Assembly: GCA_965247065.1 (NCBI GenBank)
Contig: CBDFGN010000005.1
Span: forward strand, 496,001 to 560,000
DNA from: CBDFGN01 sp965247065
GTDB lineage: Bacteria > Bacteroidota > Bacteroidia > Cytophagales > Cyclobacteriaceae
Direction: 5' to 3'
DNA: 64,000 nucleotides
Positions 1 through 8,760 of the stretch are shown in pieces; position 1 is the first letter of the stretch, and every line of letters starts with the position of its first letter. The notes beneath the pieces are model-generated. The model ran no database searches, was not told the DNA's origin, and worked only from the letters and a program-made list of their open reading frames with translations. The translations under genes and the position numbers were made by a program.

Positions 1-3000
1 CCAAGGATATGGCCGCTGAGCTTTTCAAACCTTTTATCATCAGAAAGCTCATCGAGAGAGGCATAGTCAAAACGGTAAAATCTGCCAAAAAGATAGTTGA
101 TCGGAAAGATCCGGTCGTTTGGGACATCCTTGAAAACGTGTTGAAAGGACATCCGGTGCTATTGAACCGGGCGCCCACCCTGCATCGTCTTGGCATACAG
201 GCATTCCAGCCTAAGCTCATAGAAGGAAAGGCAATTCAGTTGCATCCCCTGGTCTGCACCGCCTTCAACGCTGACTTTGATGGGGACCAAATGGCCGTAC
301 ATGTTCCGCTGGGGCATGAAGCCATCTTAGAAGCTTCTATCCTGATGCTCTCTTCTCACAATATTCTTAATCCAGCAAATGGCGCTCCTATAACCGTACC
401 ATCGCAGGATATGGTCCTGGGACTCTACTATGTTACCAAAGGAGACGCTGTTCCTCCCAAGCCCGTGAAAGAGACTAAAAGGAAATCAAAGAAAAAGGCT
501 GTGCCGGATGAAGATGGTGGGCAGGTTTTCTATGGTCAGGAGGAGGTAATCATAGCCATCAATGAGCGACGTATTTCTCAACATGCTAATGTCAAGGTGC
601 GGGTTAAGGTTCGAAATGAAAATGATGAATTGGAGGCGCAAGTCGTGGAAACAGTGGCCGGAAGAGTCATTTTCAATCAACACATTCCGGATGAAGTGGG
701 ATTCGTGAATGAATTGCTAACTAAAAAGAAGTTGCAGCAAATTATCTCTAATGTATTCAAGATTTCTGGCTTGGCCAGAACCGCTCAGTTCCTGGACGAT
801 ATCAAGGAATTAGGATTTCAATCAGCCTACAAGGGTGGCCTTTCAATCGGTCTCGAGGATGTGATTATTCCTATGGACAAAGAAAAGTTGCTTGAACAAG
901 CGAAACAAGAGGTAGACGGCGTATGGAATAATTACCTGATGGGTCTGATCACCGATAATGAGCGGTATAATCAGGTAATTGACATTTGGACCAGAATAAA
1001 CTCGCAGTTGACCAATAGTCTCATGAACCAATTGGCCGGGGATCAGGATGGATTCAATTCCATATATATGATGATGCATTCCGGTGCGCGAGGTTCCAGG
1101 GAGCAGGTTCGGCAACTAGGCGGGATGAGAGGCCTTATGGCTAAGCCGCAGAAGAACTTGCAAGGTTCGGTGGGCGAAATAATCGAGAATCCTATCCTTT
1201 CAAACTTCAAAGAAGGACTTGACGTTATCGAATATTTTATATCGACCCACGGCGCACGCAAAGGACTGGCTGACACAGCCCTAAAAACCGCAGATGCAGG
1301 GTACTTAACCAGAAGACTGGTTGATGTGGCCCAGGACATGGTAGTCAATGAGGAAGACTGTGGAACCTTGCGGGGGCTGGTTGTTTCGGCCCTTAAAGAC
1401 AACGAGGAGGTTGTGGAGCCATTGTCTGAACGGATTCTGGGTAGAGTTTCGGTTCACGACGTATATGATCCGCTGAGCGATGAGTTGTTGGTTGAAGCTA
1501 ATCAGGAGATAATCGAAGAGAAAGCCCGAACCATTGATGGGACCAGCATTGAGGAGGTTGAAATACGGTCGGTGTTAACTTGCGAAGCAAAACAGGGGGT
1601 CTGCGCTCTGTGTTATGGACGTAACCTTGCCTCAGGGCTCATGGTCCAGCAGGGTGAGGCTGTGGGCGTGATTGCGGCCCAGTCAATTGGTGAACCCGGT
1701 ACCCAACTGACATTGAGGACCTTCCACGTGGGAGGTACTGCCTCCAACATCGCAGTTGAGGCGAGAATTCAAGCCAAGTTCGATGGTGTTATTGAATTTG
1801 ATGACCTGCGATCGGTCAAGACGACAAATCAGGATGGTAATCCGAGCACTGTGGTCATGGGCCGATCAGGTGAAATCCGGATTGTGGAGCCTAAAACAGG
1901 AAAGATTTTGATCAGCAACCACGTACCCTACGGTGCTTTTCTGACCATAAAGGAAAAAGGCAAAGTGTCCAAAGGGGCCGAGATGTGCTATTGGGATCCC
2001 TATAACGCGGTCATTCTTTCCGAAACCAATGGCAAAATAGGATTCGAGGCTATCGAGGAAAATATTACCTATCGAGAAGAGTCCGATGAACAAACCGGTC
2101 ACCGCGAAAAAGTAATTATTGATACTAAGGACAAGACCAAGAACCCTGCGATCCTTGTGAAAGCCAAGAATACTGAGAAATTCTACAACATTCCGGTAGG
2201 CGCTCACCTGGCGGTTGAGGAGGGTGATACTACCAAAGCCGGGCAGGTTTTGGTTAAGATACCGAGAATGATGGGCAAATCCAGAGACATAACCGGTGGA
2301 TTGCCACGTGTCACTGAGCTCTTTGAGGCGCGTAATCCGTCCAACCCTGCAGTTGTGAGCGAGATTAATGGCGTGGTCACTTACGGAGGAATCAAAAGAG
2401 GAAACCGGGAGATCTTCATTGAATCCAAGGATGGGGTCAAGAAGCGCTACCTAGTATCCTTGTCAAAGCACATCCTGGTTCAGGACAACGATTTCGTTCG
2501 CGCCGGGGCACCCTTGTCCGATGGTGCCATTACCCCGGCTGATATCCTGTCGATAAAGGGCCCTACCGCCGTGCAGGAATATCTGGTGAATGAGATCCAG
2601 GAAGTCTATCGTCTTCAAGGGGTGAAAATCAATGATAAACACATTGAAGTTATCGTAAAGCAAATGATGCAGAAAGTAGTTATCATAGAACCCGGAGACA
2701 CCAATTTCCTGCCCGGACAAGTAGTGGACAAATTTCACTTCCGTGAGGAAAATGATTCAATTCTGGATAAGAAGGTCTTAGTCGAGGCAGGAGATTCGGA
2801 AAGTTTAAAACCGGGTCAGATCATAACTTCCCGAAAATTGAGGGATGAGAATTCAAGCCTGAGAAGAAGGGACATGAAATTAGTAGAAGTCAGAAATGCG
2901 GAGGCTGCGGTTTCAAAGCCGGCCTTACAGGGGATTACCCAGGCTTCTTTGGGTACTGAAAGCTTTATATCGGCCGCATCGTTCCAGGAAACCACCAAAG

Positions 3001-3209
3001 TCTTGAGCGAAGCTTCTATTCGGGGCAAACGTGACAAGTTGGCTGGGTTGAAGGAGAATGTGATCGTTGGGCACCTAATTCCCGCCGGAACCGGGTCAAG
3101 GAGTTATAGCAATTTGATCGTTGGTTCCCAGGATGAATATGATGCCCTTATTGAGTCCAAAGAGCAATTTGAGAAAGACAAAGAGTTGCAGGATACAAAC
3201 TTAATCTAG
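1..3209 (+). CDS. rpoC: DNA-directed RNA polymerase subunit beta' (5' end outside window)
   Basis: This is the C-terminal three quarters of the large catalytic RNA polymerase subunit. The frame is open from the left edge (codons Lys-Asp precede the Met at position 9), so the start lies outside. The Mg-binding active-site motif NADFDGD is encoded at 267-287. The second zinc site is visible as a Cys in DCGTLRGL and the cluster CEAKQGVCALC, followed by the conserved GEPGTQLTLRTFHVGG segment (trigger-loop region). A lysine-rich stretch near residue 155 of the visible part is probably a lineage-specific variation. The stop is followed 7 bases later by the DUF3467 gene, presumably in the same rpoBC transcript. 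Confidence 0.98.
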   Translation, partial: KDMAAELFKPFIIRKLIERGIVKTVKSAKKIVDRKDPVVWDILENVLKGHPVLLNRAPTLHRLGIQAFQPKLIEGKAIQLHPLVCTAFNADFDGDQMAVHVPLGHEAILEASILMLSSHNILNPANGAPITVPSQDMVLGLYYVTKGDAVPPKPVKETKRKSKKKAVPDEDGGQVFYGQEEVIIAINERRISQHANVKVRVKVRNENDELEAQVVETVAGRVIFNQHIPDEVGFVNELLTKKKLQQIISNVFKISGLARTAQFLDDIKELGFQSAYKGGLSIGLEDVIIPMDKEKLLEQAKQEVDGVWNNYLMGLITDNERYNQVIDIWTRINSQLTNSLMNQLAGDQDGFNSIYMMMHSGARGSREQVRQLGGMRGLMAKPQKNLQGSVGEIIENPILSNFKEGLDVIEYFISTHGARKGLADTALKTADAGYLTRRLVDVAQDMVVNEEDCGTLRGLVVSALKDNEEVVEPLSERILGRVSVHDVYDPLSDELLVEANQEIIEEKARTIDGTSIEEVEIRSVLTCEAKQGVCALCYGRNLASGLMVQQGEAVGVIAAQSIGEPGTQLTLRTFHVGGTASNIAVEARIQAKFDGVIEFDDLRSVKTTNQDGNPSTVVMGRSGEIRIVEPKTGKILISNHVPYGAFLTIKEKGKVSKGAEMCYWDPYNAVILSETNGKIGFEAIEENITYREESDEQTGHREKVIIDTKDKTKNPAILVKAKNTEKFYNIPVGAHLAVEEGDTTKAGQVLVKIPRMMGKSRDITGGLPRVTELFEARNPSNPAVVSEINGVVTYGGIKRGNREIFIESKDGVKKRYLVSLSKHILVQDNDFVRAGAPLSDGAITPADILSIKGPTAVQEYLVNEIQEVYRLQGVKINDKHIEVIVKQMMQKVVIIEPGDTNFLPGQVVDKFHFREENDSILDKKVLVEAGDSESLKPGQIITSRKLRDENSSLRRRDMKLVEVRNAEAAVSKPALQGITQASLGTESFISAASFQETTKVLSEASIRGKRDKLAGLKENVIVGHLIPAGTGSRSYSNLIVGSQDEYDALIESKEQFEKDKELQDTNLI

Positions 3210-3216
3210 TGTTCCG

Positions 3217-3549
3217 ATGGCTGAAGAAAAAACTAACAAGGGTCAAGCCTCTCCCAATCAGATAAACATCGAACTGTCTGAGGACATCGCCGAAGGAGTT
3301 TACTCGAATTTGGCGATGATCGCTCACTCAAACAGCGAATTTGTGATCGATTTCATTAGGTTGATGCCGGGAGTGCCTAAGGCAAAAGTAAAATCCAGAA
3401 TTGTCATTACGCCTGAACACGCTAAGAGGCTGATCCAGGCACTGGAGGACAACGTGAAAAAGTATGAGGATACCTTTGGTCCCATAAAGCAAAACCAGGA
3501 CGCTCCTAAGTATCCGATTAATTTTGGAGGAACTGTGGGAGAGGCTTAG
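3217..3549 (+). CDS. DUF3467 family protein
   Basis: This 110-residue soluble protein follows rpoC by 7 bases, a position typical for this small family in Bacteroidota. The central part (SEDIAEGVYSNLAMIAHS, then a DFIRLMPG segment and an arginine/lysine-rich stretch before ITPEHAKRL) matches the DUF3467 pattern as I know it. The biochemical role is not established; linkage to rpoC suggests a housekeeping role, perhaps linked to transcription, but that is inference. It is the last gene before a strong terminator. Confidence 0.85.
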   Translation: MAEEKTNKGQASPNQINIELSEDIAEGVYSNLAMIAHSNSEFVIDFIRLMPGVPKAKVKSRIVITPEHAKRLIQALEDNVKKYEDTFGPIKQNQDAPKYPINFGGTVGEA

Positions 3550-3566
3550 AAGCTGATGCGAACAAA

Positions 3567-3600
3567 CAAAAAAAATCCCGATGAGTCGGGATTTTTTTTG
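3567..3600 (+). terminator. Rho-independent terminator after rpoC-DUF3467
   Basis: The 8-bp perfect stem AATCCCGA (3574-3581) / TCGGGATT (3586-3593) has a 4-base loop and runs into a T tract ending at 3599. It is preceded by an A tract, so it could work in both directions, but only the forward operon needs it here. Confidence 0.9.
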
Positions 3601-3629
3601 TTCTAGAGATCTTTTTTTAAGTACCTTTG
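3597..3629 (+). promoter_or_regulatory. Bacteroidota-type promoter for the str cluster
   Basis: TACCTTTG at 3622-3629 is a perfect -7 box (TAnnTTTG). A TTTG at 3597-3600, formed by the end of the terminator T tract, sits 21 bases upstream as a possible -33 element. Transcription would begin near 3636, giving a leader of about 40 bases before rpsL. Confidence 0.75.
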
Positions 3630-3675
3630 CGTCTCCAAAATTTTGGAGGGCTTGAAAGGGCGTAAATTAGTTTGA

Positions 3676-4050
3676 ATGCCAACCATACAACAATTAGTAA
3701 GAAAAGGAAGGAAGAAGCTGGTCTCTAAATCTAAGTCCCCTGCTTTGGACTCCTGTCCCCAGAAAAGAGGGGTTTGTACCCGGGTTTACACAACCACTCC
3801 CAAGAAGCCAAATTCGGCTATGAGAAAGGTGGCTAGGGTTCGGTTGACTAACGGAAAAGAGGTGAACGCCTATATCCCTGGAGAAGGCCATAATTTGCAA
3901 GAACACTCTATTGTACTTATCAGGGGAGGAAGGGTTAAGGATTTACCGGGAGTAAGGTACCATATTATTCGAGGAGCTCTTGATGCCGCGGGTGTCGAAG
4001 GAAGACTTCAGGCGAGGTCGAAGTACGGTGCCAAGAGGCGCAAGAAATAA
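3676..4050 (+). CDS. rpsL: 30S ribosomal protein S12
   Basis: S12 lies at the decoding centre of the small subunit and helps control accuracy. The 124-residue product is standard length and carries the conserved TTTPKKPNSA loop (Lys43, Lys44) and GRVKDLPGVRYH (Lys88, Pro91). All of these are the streptomycin-sensitive wild-type residues by homology with E. coli, and no resistance-type substitution is visible. It is the first gene of the str cluster, directly downstream of a TAnnTTTG promoter, and is followed 14 bases later by rpsG. Confidence 0.98.
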   Translation: MPTIQQLVRKGRKKLVSKSKSPALDSCPQKRGVCTRVYTTTPKKPNSAMRKVARVRLTNGKEVNAYIPGEGHNLQEHSIVLIRGGRVKDLPGVRYHIIRGALDAAGVEGRLQARSKYGAKRRKK

Positions 4051-4064
4051 TTACTCTTGAAAAA

Positions 4065-4532
4065 ATGAGAAAAAGTAGGCCAAAAAAAAGATACATCGAT
4101 CCGGATCCCAAGTATAATGATGCTTTGGTTTCTCAGTTCATCAATAATCTAATGGAAAGGGGTAATAAGAGTTTGGCCTACCGGATTTTCTATAATGCCC
4201 TGGATATTGTGCAAGACAAAACCAAAGAGAGCGGATTGGAGACTTGGAAGAAGGCGGTAAACAATATCATCCCTGCCGTTGAGGTAAAGAGTAGAAGAGT
4301 TGGGGGCGCCACATTTCAAGTGCCCCAAGAGGTACGTCCGGAAAGGAAGATCTCCCTGGGTTTGAAATGGATGATCCACTACGCCAAGGCGCGTAGTGAG
4401 AAGACAATGAAGGAGAGGCTGGCTGGAGAGATTATCGCAGCAGCCAAGGGTGAGGGCTCTGCGGTGAAGAAGAAGAATGACACCCATCGAATGGCTGAAG
4501 CCAACAAAGCCTTTTCACATTTTAGATTCTAG
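4065..4532 (+). CDS. rpsG: 30S ribosomal protein S7
   Basis: S7 is the primary binding protein that nucleates folding of the 16S rRNA head and contacts the E site. The 155 residues match the bacterial length. They contain the characteristic PDPKYND start, the SRRVGGATFQVP hairpin and the C-terminal THRMAEANKAFSHFRF segment. It lies between rpsL and fusA with short gaps, as in most bacteria. In E. coli S7 represses its own operon; no matching leader could be recognised here. Confidence 0.98.
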   Translation: MRKSRPKKRYIDPDPKYNDALVSQFINNLMERGNKSLAYRIFYNALDIVQDKTKESGLETWKKAVNNIIPAVEVKSRRVGGATFQVPQEVRPERKISLGLKWMIHYAKARSEKTMKERLAGEIIAAAKGEGSAVKKKNDTHRMAEANKAFSHFRF

Positions 4533-4540
4533 AACTCGAA

Positions 4541-6673
4541 ATGTCCAAAAAGGATTTAAGCTTGCTGAGGAACATCGGCATCATGGCCCACATAGATGCC
4601 GGTAAGACCACCACTACGGAGCGGATCCTGTATTACACCGGGATTAGCTACAAGATGGGCGAGGTACATGAGGGGGCGGCTACAATGGATTGGATGGAGC
4701 AAGAGCAGGAACGTGGCATAACAATCACATCGGCGGCCACAACGTGCTACTGGATTTATCCCACCGTTCAGGGCATACCAGAAGAAGGAAGTCAGGAATA
4801 TAAGATCAACATTATAGACACACCGGGCCACGTAGATTTTACAGTGGAGGTGGAAAGATCTCTCAGGGTGCTGGATGGGGCGGTTGCCTTGTTTTGCGCT
4901 GTTTCCGGAGTGGAGCCTCAATCGGAGACCGTTTGGAGACAGGCTGACAAATACAACGTTCCCAGGATCTGCTTTGTAAACAAAATGGATCGCGCTGGGG
5001 CTGATTTTTTCAACGTGGTCCAGGAGATAAAAGAAAAGCTGGCAGCCAATCCGGTTCCTCTTCAGATTCCCATAGACAGCGAAGAGTCCTTTAGAGGTGT
5101 TGTTGATTTAATAACCAATCAGGCCATCATTTGGAGCGAAGAAGATATGGGTATGACTTATGAGGCTATACCTATTCCTGAGGATCTTAAAGACACAGTG
5201 GATGAATGGAGAAAGAAACTGGTCGAGAGTGTAGCTGAATACGATGATGTTCTTTTAGAAAAATTTTTTCAAGATCCCTCCTCCATAACCAAAGAAGAAA
5301 TGATGGAGGCAATTCGCAAGGCGGTGATCGACCTTTCTTTCTCTCCGGTGCTTTGCGGCACAGCTTTCAAAAATAAAGGAGTTCAAGCAGTTTTGGACGC
5401 TATCTGCGCCTACTTGCCCTCTCCTATGGATTTGCCAGCGGTGTCCGGTATAAATCCCGACAACGATCAACTAGTGGAAAGAAAGCCGGAAGAGTCTGAG
5501 CCATTCTCTGCCCTGGCCTTTAAAATAGCCACTGATCCTTTCGTGGGTCGTCTGGCTTTCATGAGAGTGTACTCCGGGTCCTTAAGTTCGGGATCCTATG
5601 TATACAACACCAGGACCGGCAAGCGCGAAAGAATCTCACGATTGCTCCAAATGCATTCTAATAAGCAAAATCCTTTAGAAAAAGTTGAAGCCGGAGACAT
5701 TTGCGCCGGGGTGGGCTTTAAGGATATAAAAACCGGTGATTCACTGGTGGATGAAAAGAAGAAGATTGTACTGGAGACCATGACTTTCCCTGAGCCCGTT
5801 ATCGGCTATGCCATTGAGCCTAAAGTTCAAGCCGACGTTGATCGGCTGGGAATAGCCATCTCGAAACTTCTGGAAGAGGACCCTACCTTGCGAGTGCATA
5901 CAGATGATGACACCGGTCAGACCGTACTGCGGGGAATGGGAGAATTACACCTTGAGATCATAATAGATCGGCTGAAAAGGGAATTTAAGGTCGAGGTGAA
6001 TCAAGGAGCGCCACAGGTTGCTTACAGGGAGGCCTTAACTAACAAGATCGAGCACAAGGAGATTTATAAGAAACAAACCGGAGGCCGAGGTAAGTTCGCT
6101 GATATCCAATTCGAGATAGGTCCCAGAGAGGATAGCCAACCAGGTCTGGAGTTTGACAACAAGATTGTTGGCGGGGTGATTCCTAAGGAATTCATACCAT
6201 CGGTCCAAAAGGGGTTTGAACAAGCCATGAAAAATGGACCGTTGGCCGGTTATCCTATAGACTCCATGTACGTCCGCCTGTTTCATGGTTCTTTCCATGA
6301 TGTGGACTCAGATTCTTTATCATTCGAACTAGCTGCCAGGCTTGCTTTCAGGGAGTCGGCTCCAAAGGCTTCCCCTAAACTTTTAGAACCCGTCATGGCA
6401 GTAGAGGTGGTAACTCCCGATGAATTCACTGGTCCTGTAACCGGTGATTTGAACAAAAGAAGGGGTCTGATGAAAGGAATGGATATGAAAGGCGGTGCTC
6501 AAATTGTTAAGGCTGATGTACCGTTATCCGAGCTTTTTGGTTATGTAACCGATCTGCGTACTATAACTTCGGGAAGAGCTTCGGCAACCCTTACTTTTGC
6601 CCACTACCATGCGGTTCCCCCGAATTTAGCCGAGGGCATAATAGCCAAAGTAAAAGGGGAGGCTGTAAACTGA
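4541..6673 (+). CDS. fusA: Elongation factor G
   Basis: This translational GTPase drives tRNA-mRNA translocation and, with RRF, ribosome recycling. The 710-residue product has the P-loop AHIDAGKTT (residues 16-24), the G3 motif DTPGH, the G4 motif NKMD, and the domain III-V segments GMGELHLEII and YREAL. The last part (GYVTDLRTITSGRASATLTFAHY) is the usual EF-G C-terminus. It starts 9 bases after rpsG. The tuf gene that follows fusA in many bacteria is absent; rpsJ comes next. Confidence 0.98.
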   Translation: MSKKDLSLLRNIGIMAHIDAGKTTTTERILYYTGISYKMGEVHEGAATMDWMEQEQERGITITSAATTCYWIYPTVQGIPEEGSQEYKINIIDTPGHVDFTVEVERSLRVLDGAVALFCAVSGVEPQSETVWRQADKYNVPRICFVNKMDRAGADFFNVVQEIKEKLAANPVPLQIPIDSEESFRGVVDLITNQAIIWSEEDMGMTYEAIPIPEDLKDTVDEWRKKLVESVAEYDDVLLEKFFQDPSSITKEEMMEAIRKAVIDLSFSPVLCGTAFKNKGVQAVLDAICAYLPSPMDLPAVSGINPDNDQLVERKPEESEPFSALAFKIATDPFVGRLAFMRVYSGSLSSGSYVYNTRTGKRERISRLLQMHSNKQNPLEKVEAGDICAGVGFKDIKTGDSLVDEKKKIVLETMTFPEPVIGYAIEPKVQADVDRLGIAISKLLEEDPTLRVHTDDDTGQTVLRGMGELHLEIIIDRLKREFKVEVNQGAPQVAYREALTNKIEHKEIYKKQTGGRGKFADIQFEIGPREDSQPGLEFDNKIVGGVIPKEFIPSVQKGFEQAMKNGPLAGYPIDSMYVRLFHGSFHDVDSDSLSFELAARLAFRESAPKASPKLLEPVMAVEVVTPDEFTGPVTGDLNKRRGLMKGMDMKGGAQIVKADVPLSELFGYVTDLRTITSGRASATLTFAHYHAVPPNLAEGIIAKVKGEAVN

Positions 6674-6683
6674 ATTTAATGCT

Positions 6684-6989
6684 ATGACTCAAAAAATAAG
6701 GATAAAGCTTAAATCCTACGATCACAATCTGGTTGACAAATCATCTGAGAAGATCGTGAGGGCGGTGAAATCCACCGGCGCCGTTGTAAGCGGACCGGTG
6801 CCTTTGCCAACGGTCAAGGAAATCTTCACTGTTTTGCGCTCTCCGCATGTCAACAAGAAGTCCAGAGAACAGTTTCAGCTTTGTACCTACAAGCGGCTGG
6901 TTGATATTTATTCCAACAGCACTAAAACTGTAGATGCCCTGATGAAACTTGAGTTGCCCAGCGGGGTTGATGTAGAGATTAAAGTTTAA
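6684..6989 (+). CDS. rpsJ: 30S ribosomal protein S10
   Basis: S10 is a head protein of the small subunit and in E. coli is also NusE, a partner in transcription antitermination. The 101 residues are full length, with the conserved KIRIKLKSYDHNLVD start and SPHVNKKSREQF. In enterobacteria rpsJ heads the S10 operon. Here it follows fusA by 10 bases and is cut off from rplC by a terminator and a new promoter, so it ends the str transcript instead. Confidence 0.98.
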   Translation: MTQKIRIKLKSYDHNLVDKSSEKIVRAVKSTGAVVSGPVPLPTVKEIFTVLRSPHVNKKSREQFQLCTYKRLVDIYSNSTKTVDALMKLELPSGVDVEIKV

Positions 6990-7010
6990 GACATAAACCG
7001 TCAAGAAAAA

Positions 7011-7047
7011 GGGACCAATAAGTGGAGATTTATTGGTTCTTTTTTTG
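7011..7047 (+). terminator. Terminator after rpsJ
   Basis: The arms ACCAATAA (7014-7021) and TTATTGGT (7030-7037) pair perfectly over 8 bp, can extend by a G-T pair, and are followed by a T tract to 7046. It separates the str transcript from the rplC transcript. Confidence 0.8.
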
Positions 7048-7062
7048 AGCAAGGAACCCAGT

Positions 7063-7100
7063 AAAAATGGGAGCGGGGCTTTGGGCGGGCTCCCATTTTT
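7063..7100. terminator. Strong 12-bp inverted repeat overlapping the rplC promoter
   Basis: AAAAATGGGAGC (7063-7074) and GCTCCCATTTTT (7089-7100) form a perfect 12-bp stem with a 14-base loop. The flanking A and T runs would let it act as a terminator in either direction. It ends 2 bases before the -7 box of the rplC promoter, and its loop holds the probable -33 TTTG (7080-7083), so it may also affect initiation. Confidence 0.7.
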
Positions 7101-7110
7101 ACTATCTTTG
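7080..7110 (+). promoter_or_regulatory. Bacteroidota-type promoter for the rplC-rplQ cluster
   Basis: TTTG (7080-7083), a 19-base spacer and TATCTTTG (7103-7110) match the Bacteroidota -33/-7 consensus exactly. Predicted start is near 7117, giving a leader of about 75-80 bases before rplC. Confidence 0.85.
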
Positions 7111-7111
7111 C

Positions 7112-7166
7112 AGTTCGTTTTTTGGGCAGGGTGTTAAAATTGGATTGGTGAGCCCGCAATCGAACT
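7112..7166 (+). promoter_or_regulatory. Structured mRNA leader upstream of rplC
   Basis: AGTTCG (7112-7117) can pair with CGAACT (7161-7166), and GGGC (7124-7127) with GCCC (7152-7155) inside it. This closes most of the rplC leader into one long hairpin. S10-type operons are often autoregulated by a ribosomal protein binding such a leader; which protein would bind here is not evident. Confidence 0.45.
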
Positions 7167-7193
7167 AACATTTGAATAGAAATATTTGAACAA

Positions 7194-7826
7194 ATGCCGG
7201 GAATAATCGGAAGAAAAGTAGGAATGACTAGCATCTTCGATGAGGACGGAAAGAACATTCCCTGTACTATGATTGAAGCCGGGCCATGCGTTGTGACCCA
7301 GATCAAGAGTCAAGAATCTGATGGCTACCTGGCTGTTCAGCTGGCCTGGGGGGATAAGAAGGAGAAACGCACTTCCAAGGCCCTGAAAGGGCATTTCAAG
7401 AAGGCTGGAACCTCTCCCAAAAGGCAGTTGGTCGAGTTCCGTGACTTCCGCGCTGAATTCGAGAATCCCCTTGAGCTGGGAAACGAGATCAAAGTAGAGG
7501 ACATCTTCGCGGAAAACGACTATGTGGACCTCAGCGGGATCAGCAAAGGAAAGGGTTTTCAAGGTGTCGTGAAGAGATACAATTTCCGGGGTGTAGGTGA
7601 TGCTACACATGGTCAGCACAACCGATTGAGAGCACCGGGTTCAATAGGAGGGTCCTCGTACCCTTCACGCGTTTTCAAAGGTACCCGAATGGCTGGCAGA
7701 ACCGGTGGCAACAAAGTGAAAATACTCAATCTTAAGGTAGTCAAGATTGTGCCCGAAAAGAATCTAATACTAGTCAGCGGACCTGTTCCCGGATCTAAGA
7801 ACTCTACCGTGATTCTTGAAAAGTAA
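7194..7826 (+). CDS. rplC: 50S ribosomal protein L3
   Basis: L3 is an early-assembly protein whose extension reaches the peptidyl transferase centre. The 210-residue product begins MPGIIGRKVGMT and has the KGFQGVVKRYNFRG block, the THGQHNRLRAPGSIGG loop and FKGTRMAGRTGG. It is the first gene of the large ribosomal cluster, about 84 bases after a consensus promoter and behind a structured leader. The start fits the family N-terminus exactly. Confidence 0.98.
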   Translation: MPGIIGRKVGMTSIFDEDGKNIPCTMIEAGPCVVTQIKSQESDGYLAVQLAWGDKKEKRTSKALKGHFKKAGTSPKRQLVEFRDFRAEFENPLELGNEIKVEDIFAENDYVDLSGISKGKGFQGVVKRYNFRGVGDATHGQHNRLRAPGSIGGSSYPSRVFKGTRMAGRTGGNKVKILNLKVVKIVPEKNLILVSGPVPGSKNSTVILEK

Positions 7827-7830
7827 AATA

Positions 7831-8457
7831 ATGAAGGTAGTAGTACTTAAACGGACAGGAGAGACCACCAGGAGAAAGGCCGATTTGTCTGATTCCATTT
7901 ACAAGATCGAGCCCAACGATCATGCCATTTATCTGGATGTTAAACGATACTTGGCCAGTCAACGACAGGGAACACACAAAACCAAGGAAAGAGCTGACAT
8001 TAGGGGATCTACGCGCAAAGTAAAAAGACAAAAAGGTACAGGGACGGCCCGGGTTGGAAGTCTCAAGAACCCCTTGTTCAGAGGAGGAGGTCGCGTATTT
8101 GGGCCGAGGCCCCGGGATTACAGTTTCAAGCTTAATAAAAGAGTTAAAACACTGGCCCGAAAATCGGCTTTATCCTACAAAGCTCAAGAGCAAAACGTAT
8201 CAGTGCTCGAGGATTTTACGTTCGAAAAGCCCGAGACTAAGCAATATGCCGAGTTCCTTAACAAGCTTTCGCTTTCCGACAAAAAAACCTTACTGGTTCT
8301 GGCCCAAAAGGATGACAACATTACTCTTTCTTGTCGCAATCTGAGTAAAGCCAAAGTAACCACAGCGGATTTGCTCAACACCTACGACTTGCTCAATGCT
8401 GATAATCTTCTGTTAAGCGAGGGTTCGTTGAAAAAGATTGAAAGTCTACTGAATTAG
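7831..8457 (+). CDS. rplD: 50S ribosomal protein L4
   Basis: L4 helps line the exit tunnel and represses the S10 operon in E. coli. The product is 208 residues from the ATG at 7831; an in-frame ATG at 7816 would overlap rplC and add residues unlike L4. The arginine/glycine-rich tunnel loop (KGTGTARVGSLKNP then RGGGRVFGPRPRDY) is clear near residues 70-95. The stop codon abuts the rplW start with no spacer, so the two are probably translationally coupled. Confidence 0.97.
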   Translation: MKVVVLKRTGETTRRKADLSDSIYKIEPNDHAIYLDVKRYLASQRQGTHKTKERADIRGSTRKVKRQKGTGTARVGSLKNPLFRGGGRVFGPRPRDYSFKLNKRVKTLARKSALSYKAQEQNVSVLEDFTFEKPETKQYAEFLNKLSLSDKKTLLVLAQKDDNITLSCRNLSKAKVTTADLLNTYDLLNADNLLLSEGSLKKIESLLN

Positions 8458-8748
8458 ATGATGACAGTTCTATTAAAGCCCTTGGTTACTGAAAAGATCT
8501 CTGCTATGAATGAAGGCGGTACCTATGGATTCAAGGTGGCAACGACTGCGAACAAGATCCAAATCAAGAACGAGGTGGAGAAAACCTATGGAGTGAACGT
8601 CGAGAGAGTAAGAACCATGGTTTACAGGGGTAAGTCCAAAACCAGATATACCAAAACCAAGATCACTAAAGGCAAGACGGCTTCTTTCAAGAAGGCTCTG
8701 GTAACCGTGGCTGCTGGGGAAATTATTGATTTCTATAGCAACATCTAA
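8458..8748 (+). CDS. rplW: 50S ribosomal protein L23
   Basis: L23 sits at the tunnel exit and is the docking site for trigger factor and SRP. The 96 residues begin with two Met codons (8458 and 8461), either of which could initiate. The family core LLKPLVTEKISA and the basic loop around YRGKSKTRYTKTK are present. It starts directly after the rplD stop and precedes rplB by 12 bases. Confidence 0.97.
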   Translation: MMTVLLKPLVTEKISAMNEGGTYGFKVATTANKIQIKNEVEKTYGVNVERVRTMVYRGKSKTRYTKTKITKGKTASFKKALVTVAAGEIIDFYSNI

Positions 8749-8760
8749 AGGACTAGCGAA

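Noticed and set aside
843..2738. Several open frames of 60-120 codons on the minus strand of rpoC
   Set aside because: They are shadows of a highly conserved gene with no family resemblance.
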